The notes: a model not told the origin generated them from the sequence alone. 43,920 bases of DNA from an uncultured Saprospiraceae bacterium (GCA_937928045.1 CALFWO010000008.1:1-43920), one strand, 5' to 3'. Counted from the first letter of the stretch, positions 10,500 to 19,486 are shown. A program made the numbers and translations.

Positions 10500-11006
10500 T
10501 CACATTCCGAGTTTCGTTCGAACGAGCGCTTGAATATCATCACTGGCTTCTGTGTAAAGAATAGCGTTCATGATACTCGAATCAAAAATCATGGTATAAT
10601 TATTCTCTTTAGCGACAGCATTAATTGCATCTTGAACTCTGGTGAAAATGGGAGAAAGAATTTCTTCTCTTTTTACAAGAATCTTTTGTTCAATGTCTTT
10701 TTCAAAATTGGCAATCTTTTGTTGCTCCTCTTGCAAAGCAACTTGTCTTTGCTGAATAGCTACTTGAGAAAGAATTCCTTTGTTTACATCTTCGTAAAAA
10801 GCATTCTTAGATACTTCAAAAGCATCTACCATCTTTTGTCCTTCAGCCACAAATGGCTTTTGGAAATCCGCCATTTTTTGATCTACATTTTCGGCTTTTC
10901 CGATTTCTTCTAGAATCAATCCGGAATTAAAGTAACCATACTTTTGAGCCTGTACAGAAAATGCAAGGATAAAAATTAATGATATGCTGAGCAGGTGCTT
11001 TTTCAT
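10500..11006 (-). CDS. OmpH/Skp-family periplasmic chaperone
   Basis: 168 residues beginning MKKHLLSISLIFILAFSVQAQ, a clear signal peptide cleaved after AQA/VQA. The mature protein has the Skp/OmpH layout: a short beta segment (KYGYFNSGLILEEI), a long coiled-coil tentacle with many K/E/Q (FQKPFVAEGQKMVDAF, QQRQVALQEEQQKIANFEKDI), and a return strand (ENNYTMIFDSSIMNAILYTEASDD). Family role: a trimeric holdase for outer-membrane proteins in the periplasm. I chose ATG at 11006 rather than the longer open frame because the signal peptide starts there and the 46 extra residues are not coding-like. It is convergent with the M50 gene. Confidence 0.92.
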   Translation of the reverse strand: MKKHLLSISLIFILAFSVQAQKYGYFNSGLILEEIGKAENVDQKMADFQKPFVAEGQKMVDAFEVSKNAFYEDVNKGILSQVAIQQRQVALQEEQQKIANFEKDIEQKILVKREEILSPIFTRVQDAINAVAKENNYTMIFDSSIMNAILYTEASDDIQALVRTKLGM

Positions 11007-11223
11007 TTTATTATAATTGTTACACAAAATTAACGAAGGAATGGAATATTCCCAAGTTATAATGAAGGAGATTGAAAAACTGGCAATGGTTGGTTGGAAA
11101 CGATCAAAAATATTTGATTTTGCCGATATTTTTCCCAGTCTCATCCATTATAGCTATTTTCATATTTCATTTAAACATTTTTGGCTGGATAGAAACAGCA
11201 ATCAAAATCAAAATCTATTTTTT

Positions 11224-11961
11224 ATGGGCTTATTTGACTTAATTAAAAGCATTTTTGGTGGAGCGAAAGATGCTGCTGGATCTGTAGCAAATGCTGCTGG
11301 TGATGTTGCAAATTCTGCAAAAAATGCTGCAGGAGATGCGGTGAGTGGAGCTGGAGGTTTGGCGGGAGGACTAAAAGACGCTGCTGGAGGACTTGTTGAA
11401 AAGGCAGGAGATGCTTTAGACTCTGTTAAAGATATGGCAGGAGATGCCCTTGAAAATCCAGGAGGACTTGTAGAAGGTGCTAAAAATTTAGCTGGAAATG
11501 TAGTAGAGAAAGCCGGAGATGCACTAGAATCAGTGAAAGATGTTGCTGAAAATGTAGTAGAAAAGGCAGGAGACGCACTAGAAAACGTTGTGCCTGAGGA
11601 TATTATGGAAAAAGCAGGAGATGCATTGGCAGGAGCAAAGGATATGGCTGGTGATTTGGCAGGTAAAGTCAAGGATGTAGCAGAAGATGCCCTTGAGGGT
11701 GCCAAAGACATGGCTGGAAACGTGGTAGATAAGGCAGGAGATGTTATGGATGGAGCCAAAGACATGGCTGGAAACGTGGTGGATAAAGCAGGAGATGTTA
11801 TGGATGGAGCCAAAGATATGGCCGGAAACGTTGCAGATGCTGCAAAAGATGCCACTGGAAATATCGTAGACAAAGCCGGAAATGCGGTTGAAGGTGCGAA
11901 AGATATAGCGTCAAATGCCGCAGAGGCAGCTAAAGACGCCGCAGACGATATCGTTTCGTAA
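11224..11961 (+). CDS. LEA-like alanine/glycine-rich amphipathic repeat protein
   Basis: 245 residues made almost wholly of imperfect repeats related to AKDMAGNVVDKAGDVMDG. The composition is A, G, D, K, V and M, with nearly no aromatic residues (two Phe in the N-terminal MGLFDLIKSIFGG). The 18-residue unit equals five alpha-helical turns, so charged and small residues keep one face along a long helix. This resembles group-3 LEA proteins and YtxH/apolipophorin-like stress proteins. The likely role is desiccation, osmotic or membrane protection, but this rests on composition only. No signal peptide is evident. I chose ATG 11224 because the upstream open frame is unlike the repeat. Three near-identical 54-bp units show recent expansion. 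Confidence 0.75.
   Translation: MGLFDLIKSIFGGAKDAAGSVANAAGDVANSAKNAAGDAVSGAGGLAGGLKDAAGGLVEKAGDALDSVKDMAGDALENPGGLVEGAKNLAGNVVEKAGDALESVKDVAENVVEKAGDALENVVPEDIMEKAGDALAGAKDMAGDLAGKVKDVAEDALEGAKDMAGNVVDKAGDVMDGAKDMAGNVVDKAGDVMDGAKDMAGNVADAAKDATGNIVDKAGNAVEGAKDIASNAAEAAKDAADDIVS
11701..11838 (+). repeat. 54-bp in-frame tandem repeat in the LEA-like gene
   Basis: Units start at 11701, 11755 and 11809 with GCCAAAGAYATGGCYGGAAA. The first two units (54 bp each) differ at only two positions, and the third matches for about its first 30 bases. The period is 18 codons. Near-identity at synonymous sites indicates recent duplication or slippage. Confidence 0.9.
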
Positions 11962-11980
11962 TCAAAGGTTTTGTCAAAAA

Positions 11981-12017
11981 AAAGGCCCGAGTTGTAGATT
12001 CAACTCGGGCCTTTTTT
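11981..12017. terminator. Bidirectional intrinsic terminator
   Basis: A perfect 14-bp stem, AAAGGCCCGAGTTG (11981-11994) with CAACTCGGGCCTTT (12001-12014), with loop TAGATT. T runs follow on the plus side (12012-12017), and the poly-A before it gives a U tract on the minus side. It sits between the convergent LEA-like gene (stop 11961) and the gene ending at 12030. Confidence 0.92.
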
Positions 12018-12029
12018 GATGAACGATTT

Positions 12030-12683
12030 TTAGTTTAAAGCTGCCAATTTTGCTCTAATTTTTTCAATTGCCGTAAGCTGAGCTTCAATCAATTTTCTAG
12101 TTTCTTCTTGTTCAACCAAGTTGGTTTCGATATTACTTTCTGACAATCTAATCTTTTCTTTCGCAACCTCGATATCTCGGTGGTAACGCTCATTGTCTCG
12201 TTCCAGTCTTTTTAAAAGACTTTCGGTTTTTCCAAGTGTTTTCTCCTGACTTTCAAGTTCAAGAGTCGTCTTTTCTTTAGCCATGAATAGCGCAAATCTC
12301 ATGAGATATTTTTCTGCTTCCACATAACGATTGGGATGTTCGTCGGAATTCAAATATGCACCTCCTAAGTCAAACCAAACATTCAAATTGATATCTGGTC
12401 CCAATTCTTCAGCTGACATGTAAATATCTATTGTATTCGAACCTCCAACACTAGCCAATGACGCATCATCCGTAAACCATTCTGAGCGATTCTTTTTAGT
12501 CTTCGCATTCAATGGTTTGATATATTTTTTCCATAGCTTTTCGACAAATGCATCATCAACACCTGGCAATTCCAATACCAGCGCATTATTCATTCCTGCC
12601 GACATTGACTTTTGATCCTCAGTAATTTGAGCTTGAATTGATGTCAATGCTAATGTGAAAACACAAATTAATAGTACTCTCAT
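12030..12683 (-). CDS. Secreted hypothetical protein with C-terminal coiled coil
   Basis: 217 residues starting MRVLLICVFTLALTSIQAQ, a signal peptide with cleavage probably at QA-Q. The middle (about residues 30-120) looks globular, with LVLELPGVDDAFVEKLWKKYIKPL, STNTIDIYMSAEELG-like strands and LNVWFDLGGAYLNSDEHPNRY. The last 80 residues form a charged coiled coil (ESQEKTLGKTESLLKRLERDNERYHRDIEVAKEKI...). It has no catalytic signature and I do not recognise a named family. Similar small exported proteins occur in Bacteroidota next to outer-membrane genes. It is divergent from the OmpA-family gene across 214 bp. Confidence 0.7.
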   Translation of the reverse strand: MRVLLICVFTLALTSIQAQITEDQKSMSAGMNNALVLELPGVDDAFVEKLWKKYIKPLNAKTKKNRSEWFTDDASLASVGGSNTIDIYMSAEELGPDINLNVWFDLGGAYLNSDEHPNRYVEAEKYLMRFALFMAKEKTTLELESQEKTLGKTESLLKRLERDNERYHRDIEVAKEKIRLSESNIETNLVEQEETRKLIEAQLTAIEKIRAKLAALN

Positions 12684-12897
12684 AATTCTTTCTTTTAGTG
12701 AAACGATCAGGATTTATTCATAAAACAACCAGAATCTACTGGGCAATGATATTCAATTATCCTTTAGGAAAAAAGCAAGCCTACCATTCTCGCTATGTTT
12801 TCCCTATTTTTGACCGTACTTTAGACGAAACGTCACTTTTTGCACGTTTTTTGTCTCTTTAGGCTAAGAAAATTAGCTTAATCCAAAAACTGACCAT

Positions 12898-15456
12898 ATG
12901 CATTTTCGGAATATTTTCCTCTTAATCCTATTTATTGGTGGAGCACTAGGAGTTTCTGCCCAAAGTAAAGCGGCCAACAAGGCAAATAAATTGTACAAAG
13001 AGAAACAATTTGCTGCGGCCATTCCTGAATTTGAAGCGGCCATTGCTGAAGATCCCTCTTACGGTTTGCGTTCTAAATTAGCTTTCTGCTATAAGGTTAC
13101 GAACAAATTAGAAAAGGCCGAATCTTTATACTCTGCTTTGGTATATGATGATAAGGTCAAAGAAAGAAGTTTTAAATACTATGCTGAGACTCTTATTGGT
13201 CAAGGTAAATATGCCGCCGCTAAGTTCTGGTTGGATGAGTATCTGAAGAAAAAACCAGATGATAATCAAGCAAAAGTGCTTCTAGAAACTTGCGATCTTG
13301 TTTATACCATTAAACCATTATTCCCAGATAGCGATATTGAGAAGTTTGAATTCAATTCAGATATGGATGACAATGGGGCCTTTTTGATGAATGATAAACT
13401 TTATTTTTCATCCGATCGTGGTGGTAAAGGTAAAACGGATGTCGAAGGCCGAGGATTTATGGTGGTTTATACTTCTGAGAAATTGGAAGGAACTTGGATG
13501 GAACCTGCGAAAGCAACTGGAAAAATCAATTCCGTAAATAGCAACTCTGGACCAGTCAGTATGACTGGAGATGGCAGCTATGCGATCTATATTAAAAATG
13601 CTCCAGTTGCAAATAAAAAAGGTCAATATGCGCTTCAAATATATGGTTCTGAAGTTGAGGATGGAAAAATCAAAGGAGCAGATCGGCTACCTTTTTGTAA
13701 GCTCGAATCAAATTACTTTCAAGCCACTATTTCCAATGATGGTAATATGATTATTTTTTCAACTGATAGAGGAGGTGGACAAGGAAAAGCTGATTTATAT
13801 TCAGTTAAAAGAGTTGGAGAAAAATGGTCGAGCCCTGTTAATCTTGGTGATAAAATTAACTCGCCAGAGTCTGAAGGATTTCCATTTTTATCAGCAGACA
13901 ACAAACTCTATTTTTGTAGTAAAGGATATTTAGGATTTGGTGGTTATGATATTTATCGATCTACTCAAAATTCGAGCGGAATTTGGACCGAGCCTATAAA
14001 CTTGGGTTTTCCAATTAATAGCTCAGGAGATGAAATGTCATTTTTAATTAATGCTGATAATCAATCTGGAATAGTTTCCACAACCCGGGGATCAGGAAAT
14101 GATGATTTGTATTTTTTCAAAGCAAAAACAGAAGAGTCAGTTGTTAGTACCAATGAGATAGAGGATGAAGAACCACCGGAATTCGCAAAAGCTGCAATCG
14201 CTAAACGTGAGGCAGAAGAGGCGAGGATGAAGCAAGAAAAATTAGATAGAATTGCAGCTGCTGAGGAAGCAAAACGTATTGAAAAATTGCAGGCTGAAGC
14301 AGCAAAGAAAGAGCAAGCCGCCGCTGCGGAACTTGCCGCTTTAGAAGCTAAGAAAAAAGCGGCCATTGTTGAAGCGCCGACTGTGGATGTAGATGCTCCT
14401 GTAATAACGGAATCAGAAGAGGCCTTTACAATCAATAAAAAATCTGAAGAAGCACTTAAGGGATCTACTGGAGACACTTTATATGTAGGGAAAAAATTGG
14501 AAGAACCCGCAATTGCGAAAGTTGAAACACCAGTGGTAGAACAGCCAACTGTAAAACCACCAAAGGTCAAAAAGAAGAAAAAGAGAAAAGATGTTGTGGT
14601 GGATGTTCCTGTAGTTTCGGATGAACCAACGATAGCTAATGTTGATCCTCCAACGAAAAAAATAGATCAAATCGAAGCGGTTAGAGAAGTAAAGGATAAA
14701 GACATTAATATTCCAACTTCAGATCCGGTAAGAATGGATGTTCCGAAAACAACTTCTACAACTTTGAAAACACCGGAAACACCAGAAGTTCCAATGGAGC
14801 AACCGGAGGTGGACAAAGTTGAGGTAGCAAAAACAAAATCCTTTGAAACAGAAAAAGTAAAGCTGGATACTGAGAAAATTGCGGTTGTTGAAAAGCCAAA
14901 GCGAGTTAAAGGAAAGAAGAAAAAATTAGATAGGATTTCAGAAGTTAATTCAACTTTAGATCAACCAAAATTATCAACGCCAATTGTAACTAAAACACCG
15001 ATCAAGAACGCCGCGAAACTTGTAAAAGGTGAAATTTCAAAAATGGAAAATATAAAAGCATTGGAAAGTATCAAGTCCGATATTGTTTCTAATGCCACGG
15101 AAAATAAGAAATATGCTTTAGCAGATTTAAAATACGGGTTTAACGCTACGGCTGTTTCTGAAGATTTGGAGGAGCCTTTGAATGGTCTTGCTAATTTGCT
15201 GAAAGAAGAATCTGGAATTAAAATAAAACTGATTGGTCACACGGGTAGTATTGGTTCTGACGAAAAAAATCAAAGATTGTCAGTAGCAAGAGCGGCAGCG
15301 GCAGTGGACTACCTGATTCAAAAGGGTATTGACCCAAATAGGTTAAGTTATGACGGAAAAGGTGAAACTGAAATCATCAATGGTTGCCATGATGGTGTTC
15401 TTTGTGGAAGAGCGCAGCATCAAGAAAATGAAAGAATTGAACTCGTTGTTCTTTAG
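12898..15456 (+). CDS. TPR - PD40 beta-propeller - OmpA-family outer-membrane protein
   Basis: 852 residues with a signal peptide (MHFRNIFLLILFIGGALGVSAQ). TPR-like helices cover about residues 24-140 (ANKLYKEKQFAAAIPEFEAAI). A PD40/WD40-like propeller covers about 150-415, with repeated KLYFSSDRGGKGKTD, IFSTDRGGGQGKADLY and LYFCSKGYLGFGGYDIYRS motifs. A long low-complexity linker rich in K, E, P and V follows (about 420-740). The C-terminal OmpA/MotB peptidoglycan-binding domain has KLIGHTGSIGSDEKNQRLSVARAAAAVDYLIQKGI and QHQENERIELVVL. This resembles the T9SS component PorE and related Bacteroidota envelope proteins, and probably links outer membrane and peptidoglycan. Which subfamily it belongs to cannot be settled without a tree. 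Confidence 0.88.
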   Translation: MHFRNIFLLILFIGGALGVSAQSKAANKANKLYKEKQFAAAIPEFEAAIAEDPSYGLRSKLAFCYKVTNKLEKAESLYSALVYDDKVKERSFKYYAETLIGQGKYAAAKFWLDEYLKKKPDDNQAKVLLETCDLVYTIKPLFPDSDIEKFEFNSDMDDNGAFLMNDKLYFSSDRGGKGKTDVEGRGFMVVYTSEKLEGTWMEPAKATGKINSVNSNSGPVSMTGDGSYAIYIKNAPVANKKGQYALQIYGSEVEDGKIKGADRLPFCKLESNYFQATISNDGNMIIFSTDRGGGQGKADLYSVKRVGEKWSSPVNLGDKINSPESEGFPFLSADNKLYFCSKGYLGFGGYDIYRSTQNSSGIWTEPINLGFPINSSGDEMSFLINADNQSGIVSTTRGSGNDDLYFFKAKTEESVVSTNEIEDEEPPEFAKAAIAKREAEEARMKQEKLDRIAAAEEAKRIEKLQAEAAKKEQAAAAELAALEAKKKAAIVEAPTVDVDAPVITESEEAFTINKKSEEALKGSTGDTLYVGKKLEEPAIAKVETPVVEQPTVKPPKVKKKKKRKDVVVDVPVVSDEPTIANVDPPTKKIDQIEAVREVKDKDINIPTSDPVRMDVPKTTSTTLKTPETPEVPMEQPEVDKVEVAKTKSFETEKVKLDTEKIAVVEKPKRVKGKKKKLDRISEVNSTLDQPKLSTPIVTKTPIKNAAKLVKGEISKMENIKALESIKSDIVSNATENKKYALADLKYGFNATAVSEDLEEPLNGLANLLKEESGIKIKLIGHTGSIGSDEKNQRLSVARAAAAVDYLIQKGIDPNRLSYDGKGETEIINGCHDGVLCGRAQHQENERIELVVL

Positions 15457-15475
15457 CCAAAATTAATGACTATTG

Positions 15476-15510
15476 AAAAGGCGCTTTGGGTTTTCCCGAA
15501 GCGCCTTTTT
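15476..15510. terminator. Bidirectional terminator between OmpA-family gene and aroF
   Basis: AAAAGGCGCTT (15476-15486) pairs with AAGCGCCTTTTT, with an inner GGG/CCC extension around a TTTT loop. U tracts are available on both strands. It lies between the convergent stops at 15456 and 15519. Confidence 0.9.
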
Positions 15511-15518
15511 AAATGAAT

Positions 15519-16598
15519 TTATTTATTCATGATCTTGTTCTGTTGATCGATGCTCTCATGGTGCACCGCCTGTAAATACCTTTCCATGAAGCTCGCGCTC
15601 AAGCCTTTTTCCGATCCTTTGTGTTGAGCAATTTTTAGTATTTCATTCCAACGACTTGGCTGAAGAATAGAAATATTATTCTCTTTTTTATACTCTCCAA
15701 TCTTGCGTGAAACTTCCATTCTAGCACCAAGTAATTTTAAAAGATCATCATCTAACAGATCAATTTGCTGACGAAGTCCATCCAGGTTTTCTAAGAACAT
15801 TTCGTCATCTGAGTCAACGGAACGGAGTACCAAGTTATTCACTAAATCACCAAAGGCTTCTGGCGTAATTTGTTGATTTGCATCACTCCAAGCAGTATCT
15901 GGCGTTGGGTGTGTTTCGGTCATTAATCCATGGTAATTTAAGTCCATAGCTTTTTGAGCAACCGGTGCAAGTAGTGTGCGATTTCCACAAATGTGACTGT
16001 TGTCACAGATGATGGTTAACTCTGGAAATTGGCGCATTAATTCAATTGCGATGTTCCAACGAGGTTCGTTTCTATATTGAGAATTTCCATGTTGAGAAAA
16101 TCCTCGATGTACCACTCCAATTCGTCGAATTCCAGCTTTGTATATTCTTTCAATTGCACCAATCCATAAATTTAGATCTGGATTAATTGGATTTTTAATC
16201 ATCACCGGAATATCCATTCCTTCAATCGCATCTGCGATTTCTTGAACTGAAAATGGATTTACCGTGGTTCTTGCACCTAACCATAGAACATCGACTCCAT
16301 ATTTTAAAGCTTCAAAAACATGTTCACGATTTGCAACTTCAGTGGTTACTTTTAGGCCTGTTTCTTCCTTGACTCGTTTAAGCCATTTCAATCCAACGGT
16401 TCCTACTCCTTCAAAAGAATTTGGACGTGTTCTTGGTTTCCAAATACCAGCTCTGAATAGATCGATTTCTTGAGTCGCCTTGAGTTGATGCGCAGTGGAC
16501 AAGACTTGTTCCTCGGTTTCTGCACTGCAAGGCCCAGCCACTAATATTGGTCTTTTGTTTGGCTTGCTAAATATTGGTTGAAAATTCATTGTTGTCAT
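15519..16598 (-). CDS. aroF: Bifunctional DAHP synthase / chorismate mutase
   Basis: 359 residues in two domains. Residues about 1-265 form a DAHP/KDO8P-synthase-type TIM barrel with PILVAGPCSAE, FRAGIWKPRTRPNSFEGVG, VDVLWLGARTTVNPFSVQEI, MIKNPINPDLNLWIGAIERI and DNSHICGN. It condenses erythrose-4-phosphate and phosphoenolpyruvate. Residues about 270-359 form an AroQ-class chorismate mutase (LRQQIDLLDDDLLKLLGARMEVSRKIGEYKKENNISI), which makes prephenate. In this arrangement the mutase domain often also mediates prephenate feedback on the synthase. It is the last gene of the operon; its ATG overlaps the tyrA stop by 4 bases, indicating translational coupling. A second ATG lies three codons in. 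It is probably regulated by the tandem attenuators before pheA. Confidence 0.93.
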   Translation of the reverse strand: MTTMNFQPIFSKPNKRPILVAGPCSAETEEQVLSTAHQLKATQEIDLFRAGIWKPRTRPNSFEGVGTVGLKWLKRVKEETGLKVTTEVANREHVFEALKYGVDVLWLGARTTVNPFSVQEIADAIEGMDIPVMIKNPINPDLNLWIGAIERIYKAGIRRIGVVHRGFSQHGNSQYRNEPRWNIAIELMRQFPELTIICDNSHICGNRTLLAPVAQKAMDLNYHGLMTETHPTPDTAWSDANQQITPEAFGDLVNNLVLRSVDSDDEMFLENLDGLRQQIDLLDDDLLKLLGARMEVSRKIGEYKKENNISILQPSRWNEILKIAQHKGSEKGLSASFMERYLQAVHHESIDQQNKIMNK

Positions 16599-17434
16599 CC
16601 TAGTATTCTTTTAATCTCGTTAGATTGATTAATTAATTTTTCTAGCCCTTTGAAATCTTTTTCTAATAAAAGAGTTCGAAATTTTCCAAGTGAAATAATA
16701 TGTTCCTCGAGTACATCTAATACATTGTCTCTATTTTGTTCAAAAATTGGCACCCACATATTGGGGTTGGATTTTGCAAGTCGAACAGTTGAAGAAAATC
16801 CTCCACTTGCTAAATCAAAAATCCTCTTCTCATTTTCTTCTTTAGCCAATACAGTTAAAGCCAATGAAAAAGAACTGATATGAGAAATGTGAGAAACATA
16901 TGCTACATGTAGATCGTGTTCTTCTGCGTTATAAAAAACCGGTTTCATTTTTAAGCAATTGAGCATTTTCTTCGCTAAGTCCAAAGCTTGAGAGCTACTA
17001 TTTTCTTGGTCGACTACTACACAAACTTTATCCTGATACAATCTCGGGATAGCTGCCTCTGGACCACTAAACTCCGTACCAGCCATTGGGTGAAGAGATA
17101 CCATATTTCCGCGCCTGGAATGACCAGTGACGGTGTTTAAAATTTCGACCTTAGATGAGCCAAGGTCAAAAACTATTTGGTCTTCGACTAAGTCTAGAAC
17201 TTCAGGAATCAATTGTGAAAGTACATTCACTGGAGTCGCTAGAATAATCAACGAAGACTGTTGAATTGCTTCTTTTAATGGAAGTGCTTTATCAATTATT
17301 TTTCTTCGGATTGCCTTATCTAAATTGTCTTGACTTAGATCAACACCAATTACCTGATTGGAAAATCCCAACTCTTTTAAATCTATGGCAATAGAGCCTC
17401 CCATTAATCCTACGCCTACAATCGATACTATCAT
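16595..17434 (-). CDS. tyrA: Prephenate dehydrogenase
   Basis: 279 residues. The N-terminal dinucleotide-binding motif is IVSIVGVGLMGGSIAIDLKE. Further family features are VIGVDLSQDN, ILATPVNVLSQLIPEVL, VFDLGSSKVEIL, SLHPMAGTEFSGPEAA, the AEEHDLHVAYVSHISHISSFSLAL helix and LASGGFSSTVRLAKSNPNMW. It oxidatively decarboxylates prephenate to 4-hydroxyphenylpyruvate, the precursor of tyrosine. It lacks an ACT domain, so it is the short form. It overlaps the aminotransferase by 4 bases upstream and aroF by 4 bases downstream, so the three genes are probably translationally coupled. Confidence 0.93.
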   Translation of the reverse strand: MIVSIVGVGLMGGSIAIDLKELGFSNQVIGVDLSQDNLDKAIRRKIIDKALPLKEAIQQSSLIILATPVNVLSQLIPEVLDLVEDQIVFDLGSSKVEILNTVTGHSRRGNMVSLHPMAGTEFSGPEAAIPRLYQDKVCVVVDQENSSSQALDLAKKMLNCLKMKPVFYNAEEHDLHVAYVSHISHISSFSLALTVLAKEENEKRIFDLASGGFSSTVRLAKSNPNMWVPIFEQNRDNVLDVLEEHIISLGKFRTLLLEKDFKGLEKLINQSNEIKRILG

Positions 17435-18618
17435 GATGTTATATTGATACTAAGAATTAATGATTTCGCTTTCTGAAATGTTTCTAATGAATTACAAAGT
17501 GAAATTCTTAGATAGTTATTTCCTTGGCTTCCGAATATTCCACCAGGAGTTACAAATACTCCAGTTTGATTTAAAATTTGGTCAGATATTTCAAAAGCAT
17601 TTACTTTGGATAGGTCACCTTCCACTTTTCCCCAAACAAACATTCCAACTTGATTTTCTGAAACGGTGCATCCAATGATTTCTAAAATTTCTTTTGCGAC
17701 AATTGCTCGGTTGCTGTAAGTTTCATTTTGAATAGTATGCCATTCCTGATCAGTCTTTAAAGCCTCAATGGCTGCTTCTTGAATTGGACGATACATGCCG
17801 GAATCCATATTGCTTTTAAATTTTAAAGCAGCTTGAATGAATTCTTTTTTTCCAAGCATCATACCCACACGCCATCCAGCCATGTGATGTGATTTACTTA
17901 GTGAGTTCAACTCAATTGCGCATTCTTTTGCATTTTCAATTGAAAGAATGCTCATTGGTTTTTCATTTCGGACAAAACTGTAAGGATTGTCATGGCAGAT
18001 TAATATATTATGCTTTAACCCAAATGTTATCAGGTTAGAAAAAAGTGCTTGACTTGCAGCTTTACCGGAAGGCATGTGAGGATAATTCACCCACATCAAT
18101 TTTACTTTGCTTAAATCCTGAAGCGCTAATTCATCAAAGTCCGGTTGCCAATTATTTTTTTCATTTAGTTTATATTCAAGAATTGAGGCGCCGGCTAAGT
18201 TTGCAGCAGCGGCATAAGTGGGGTAGCCAGGATTCGGTACAAGAACTTGATCTCCTTGCTCCAGAAAACTCATGCTCAAATGCATGATGCCTTCTTTTGA
18301 TCCTAGCAAGGGGAGTATTTCTGATTGCTCATCTAGCGAAACGCTATATTTTTCTTTATACCAGCTCGCAATAGCATTTCGCAATTCAGGAATGCCGACA
18401 TAGGATTGGTATTTGTTCGCAGTCAAGCCAAGAGCACTTTCTGAAAGTCTTTGAATAACTTTTGGAGGAGGTGGTAGATCTGGACTTCCTATTCCCAGGT
18501 TGATGATTGATTTGCCTTCGGCTTGCATCTGGGCAATCTCTTTCAACTTTCGTGAAAAATAATATTCCTTTACTGTGGCCAATCTTTTAGTGGTATTAAC
18601 TTTCATGGTAGTTGCCAA
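17431..18618 (-). CDS. Class I/II PLP aminotransferase of the aromatic operon
   Basis: 395 residues of fold-type I aminotransferase. Visible motifs: SIINLGIGSPDLPPP, GSKEGIMHLSMSFLEQGDQVLVPNPGYPTY, WVNYPHMPSG, CHDNPYSFV and the PLP-lysine motif SLSKSHHMAGWRVGMMLG near residue 245. A C-terminal GIFGSQGNNYLRISLCNS holds the carboxylate-binding arginine. Its place between pheA and tyrA implies it transaminates phenylpyruvate and 4-hydroxyphenylpyruvate (or prephenate). The fold alone would also fit aspartate or LL-diaminopimelate-like enzymes. The start overlaps the pheA end by 23 bases; a second ATG four codons later (18606) still overlaps. Confidence 0.88.
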   Translation of the reverse strand: MATTMKVNTTKRLATVKEYYFSRKLKEIAQMQAEGKSIINLGIGSPDLPPPPKVIQRLSESALGLTANKYQSYVGIPELRNAIASWYKEKYSVSLDEQSEILPLLGSKEGIMHLSMSFLEQGDQVLVPNPGYPTYAAAANLAGASILEYKLNEKNNWQPDFDELALQDLSKVKLMWVNYPHMPSGKAASQALFSNLITFGLKHNILICHDNPYSFVRNEKPMSILSIENAKECAIELNSLSKSHHMAGWRVGMMLGKKEFIQAALKFKSNMDSGMYRPIQEAAIEALKTDQEWHTIQNETYSNRAIVAKEILEIIGCTVSENQVGMFVWGKVEGDLSKVNAFEISDQILNQTGVFVTPGGIFGSQGNNYLRISLCNSLETFQKAKSLILSINITS

Positions 18619-19438
18619 TTTTGTAAGTTCCTAAAAGATTAATTTCATCTGTATAATTTTCTAAAACTTGCAGTACTACACTTAGTTGAGAAGAAACCGG
18701 CAAAGTAAAATCAATAAAAAAGCAATACTGAAATGCTTTTCCAAGAATTGGAGTCGATTGTATCTTTGTTAAGTTCGCTTGAAAATTTTCTAAAACCCCT
18801 AATACTTTGGAAAGTGAACCAACTTGATGTTTAGCCACTATTGCGAGCGACACTTTTTGAAAACTGGGATTACTGATTGGATCAATATCGCGTTCCAGGA
18901 TTAAAAATCGCGTGTAGTTTTCTTTATTAGTTTCTATATTTTCTGCAGCTATTTCTAATTCAAAATTTTCTGCTGCTAGTCTGCTGGCAATGGCTGCTTG
19001 TCCTTTAATATTATTTGTCGCAATAGCGGCTGCGCTCATGGCGGTATCCAGTGATTCCACCAAATTAATTTTAGGGTGTTGATGAAAAAACTTTTTGCAT
19101 TGCGCAATGGCCATGGGATGAGAGTGAACTTCTCGGATGTCTGCAATTTTTTCACCAGGAAGCACAAGCAGTTGATGCCTTATTCTTAGGAAAATTTCTC
19201 CAGTGATTTTTAGAGAACTTTCGTTTAGTAAACGATAGTTATTGAGCAGGCTTCCAGCGATGGTATTTTCTATAGCCATTATTCCTAAGTCTGCTTTGGT
19301 TCTTGATTCTACCGAATCAATTAATTCCTCAAAAGTCGAAGAAGGCTGAATGGTAATCTGTTCTTCGAAATATGCTCTTGCAGCAATCTCGTGGAATGCA
19401 CCTTTAATGCCCTGAATTGCTATTCGTTTGTTTCCCAT
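18596..19438 (-). CDS. pheA: Prephenate dehydratase with ACT domain
   Basis: 280 residues. It converts prephenate to phenylpyruvate. The dehydratase domain has RIAIQGIKGAFHEIAARAYF, IMAIENTIAGSLLNNYRLL, VHSHPMAIAQCKKF, DTAMSAAAIA and the catalytic ENYTRFLIL (TRF motif) near residue 180. The ACT domain covers about 195-270, with VGSLSKVLGVLENFQANLTKIQSTPILGKAFQY. The classical ESRP phenylalanine-binding motif is replaced by QSTP, a variant I also associate with Bacteroidota PheA. It is the first gene of the operon and begins 14 bases after the T tract of the second attenuator hairpin. Its expression is therefore predicted to depend on read-through of two terminators. Confidence 0.95.
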   Translation of the reverse strand: MGNKRIAIQGIKGAFHEIAARAYFEEQITIQPSSTFEELIDSVESRTKADLGIMAIENTIAGSLLNNYRLLNESSLKITGEIFLRIRHQLLVLPGEKIADIREVHSHPMAIAQCKKFFHQHPKINLVESLDTAMSAAAIATNNIKGQAAIASRLAAENFELEIAAENIETNKENYTRFLILERDIDPISNPSFQKVSLAIVAKHQVGSLSKVLGVLENFQANLTKIQSTPILGKAFQYCFFIDFTLPVSSQLSVVLQVLENYTDEINLLGTYKIGNYHES

Positions 19439-19451
19439 AATTTGTATCTAT

Positions 19452-19486
19452 AATAAAAAAGCCTTGTTCTACTCAAACAAGGCTTT
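19452..19486 (-). terminator. Attenuator 2 terminator hairpin of the aromatic operon
   Basis: Read on the minus strand, AAAGCCTTGTT (19486-19476), loop TGAGTAG and AACAAGGCTTT (19468-19458) form a perfect 11-bp stem running into TTTTTTATT. It lies between leader peptide 2 and the pheA start. That is the position of a classical attenuator: it stops transcription unless the 5' arm is sequestered. Confidence 0.88.

Noticed and set aside
11007-11144. 46-residue N-terminal extension of the OmpH/Skp gene
   Set aside because: The signal peptide begins at ATG 11006, and the extension would put a non-hydrophobic stretch before it.
11208-11873. Long minus-strand frame (221 codons) opposite the LEA-like gene
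   Set aside because: It is the complement of an Ala/Gly-rich repeat and therefore Ser/Pro/Ala-rich with few stops; no independent evidence of coding.
14061-14570. 169-codon minus-strand frame inside the OmpA-family gene
   Set aside because: Antisense to the K/E/A-rich linker; the low-complexity Ser/Ala/Phe translation is a mirror of it.
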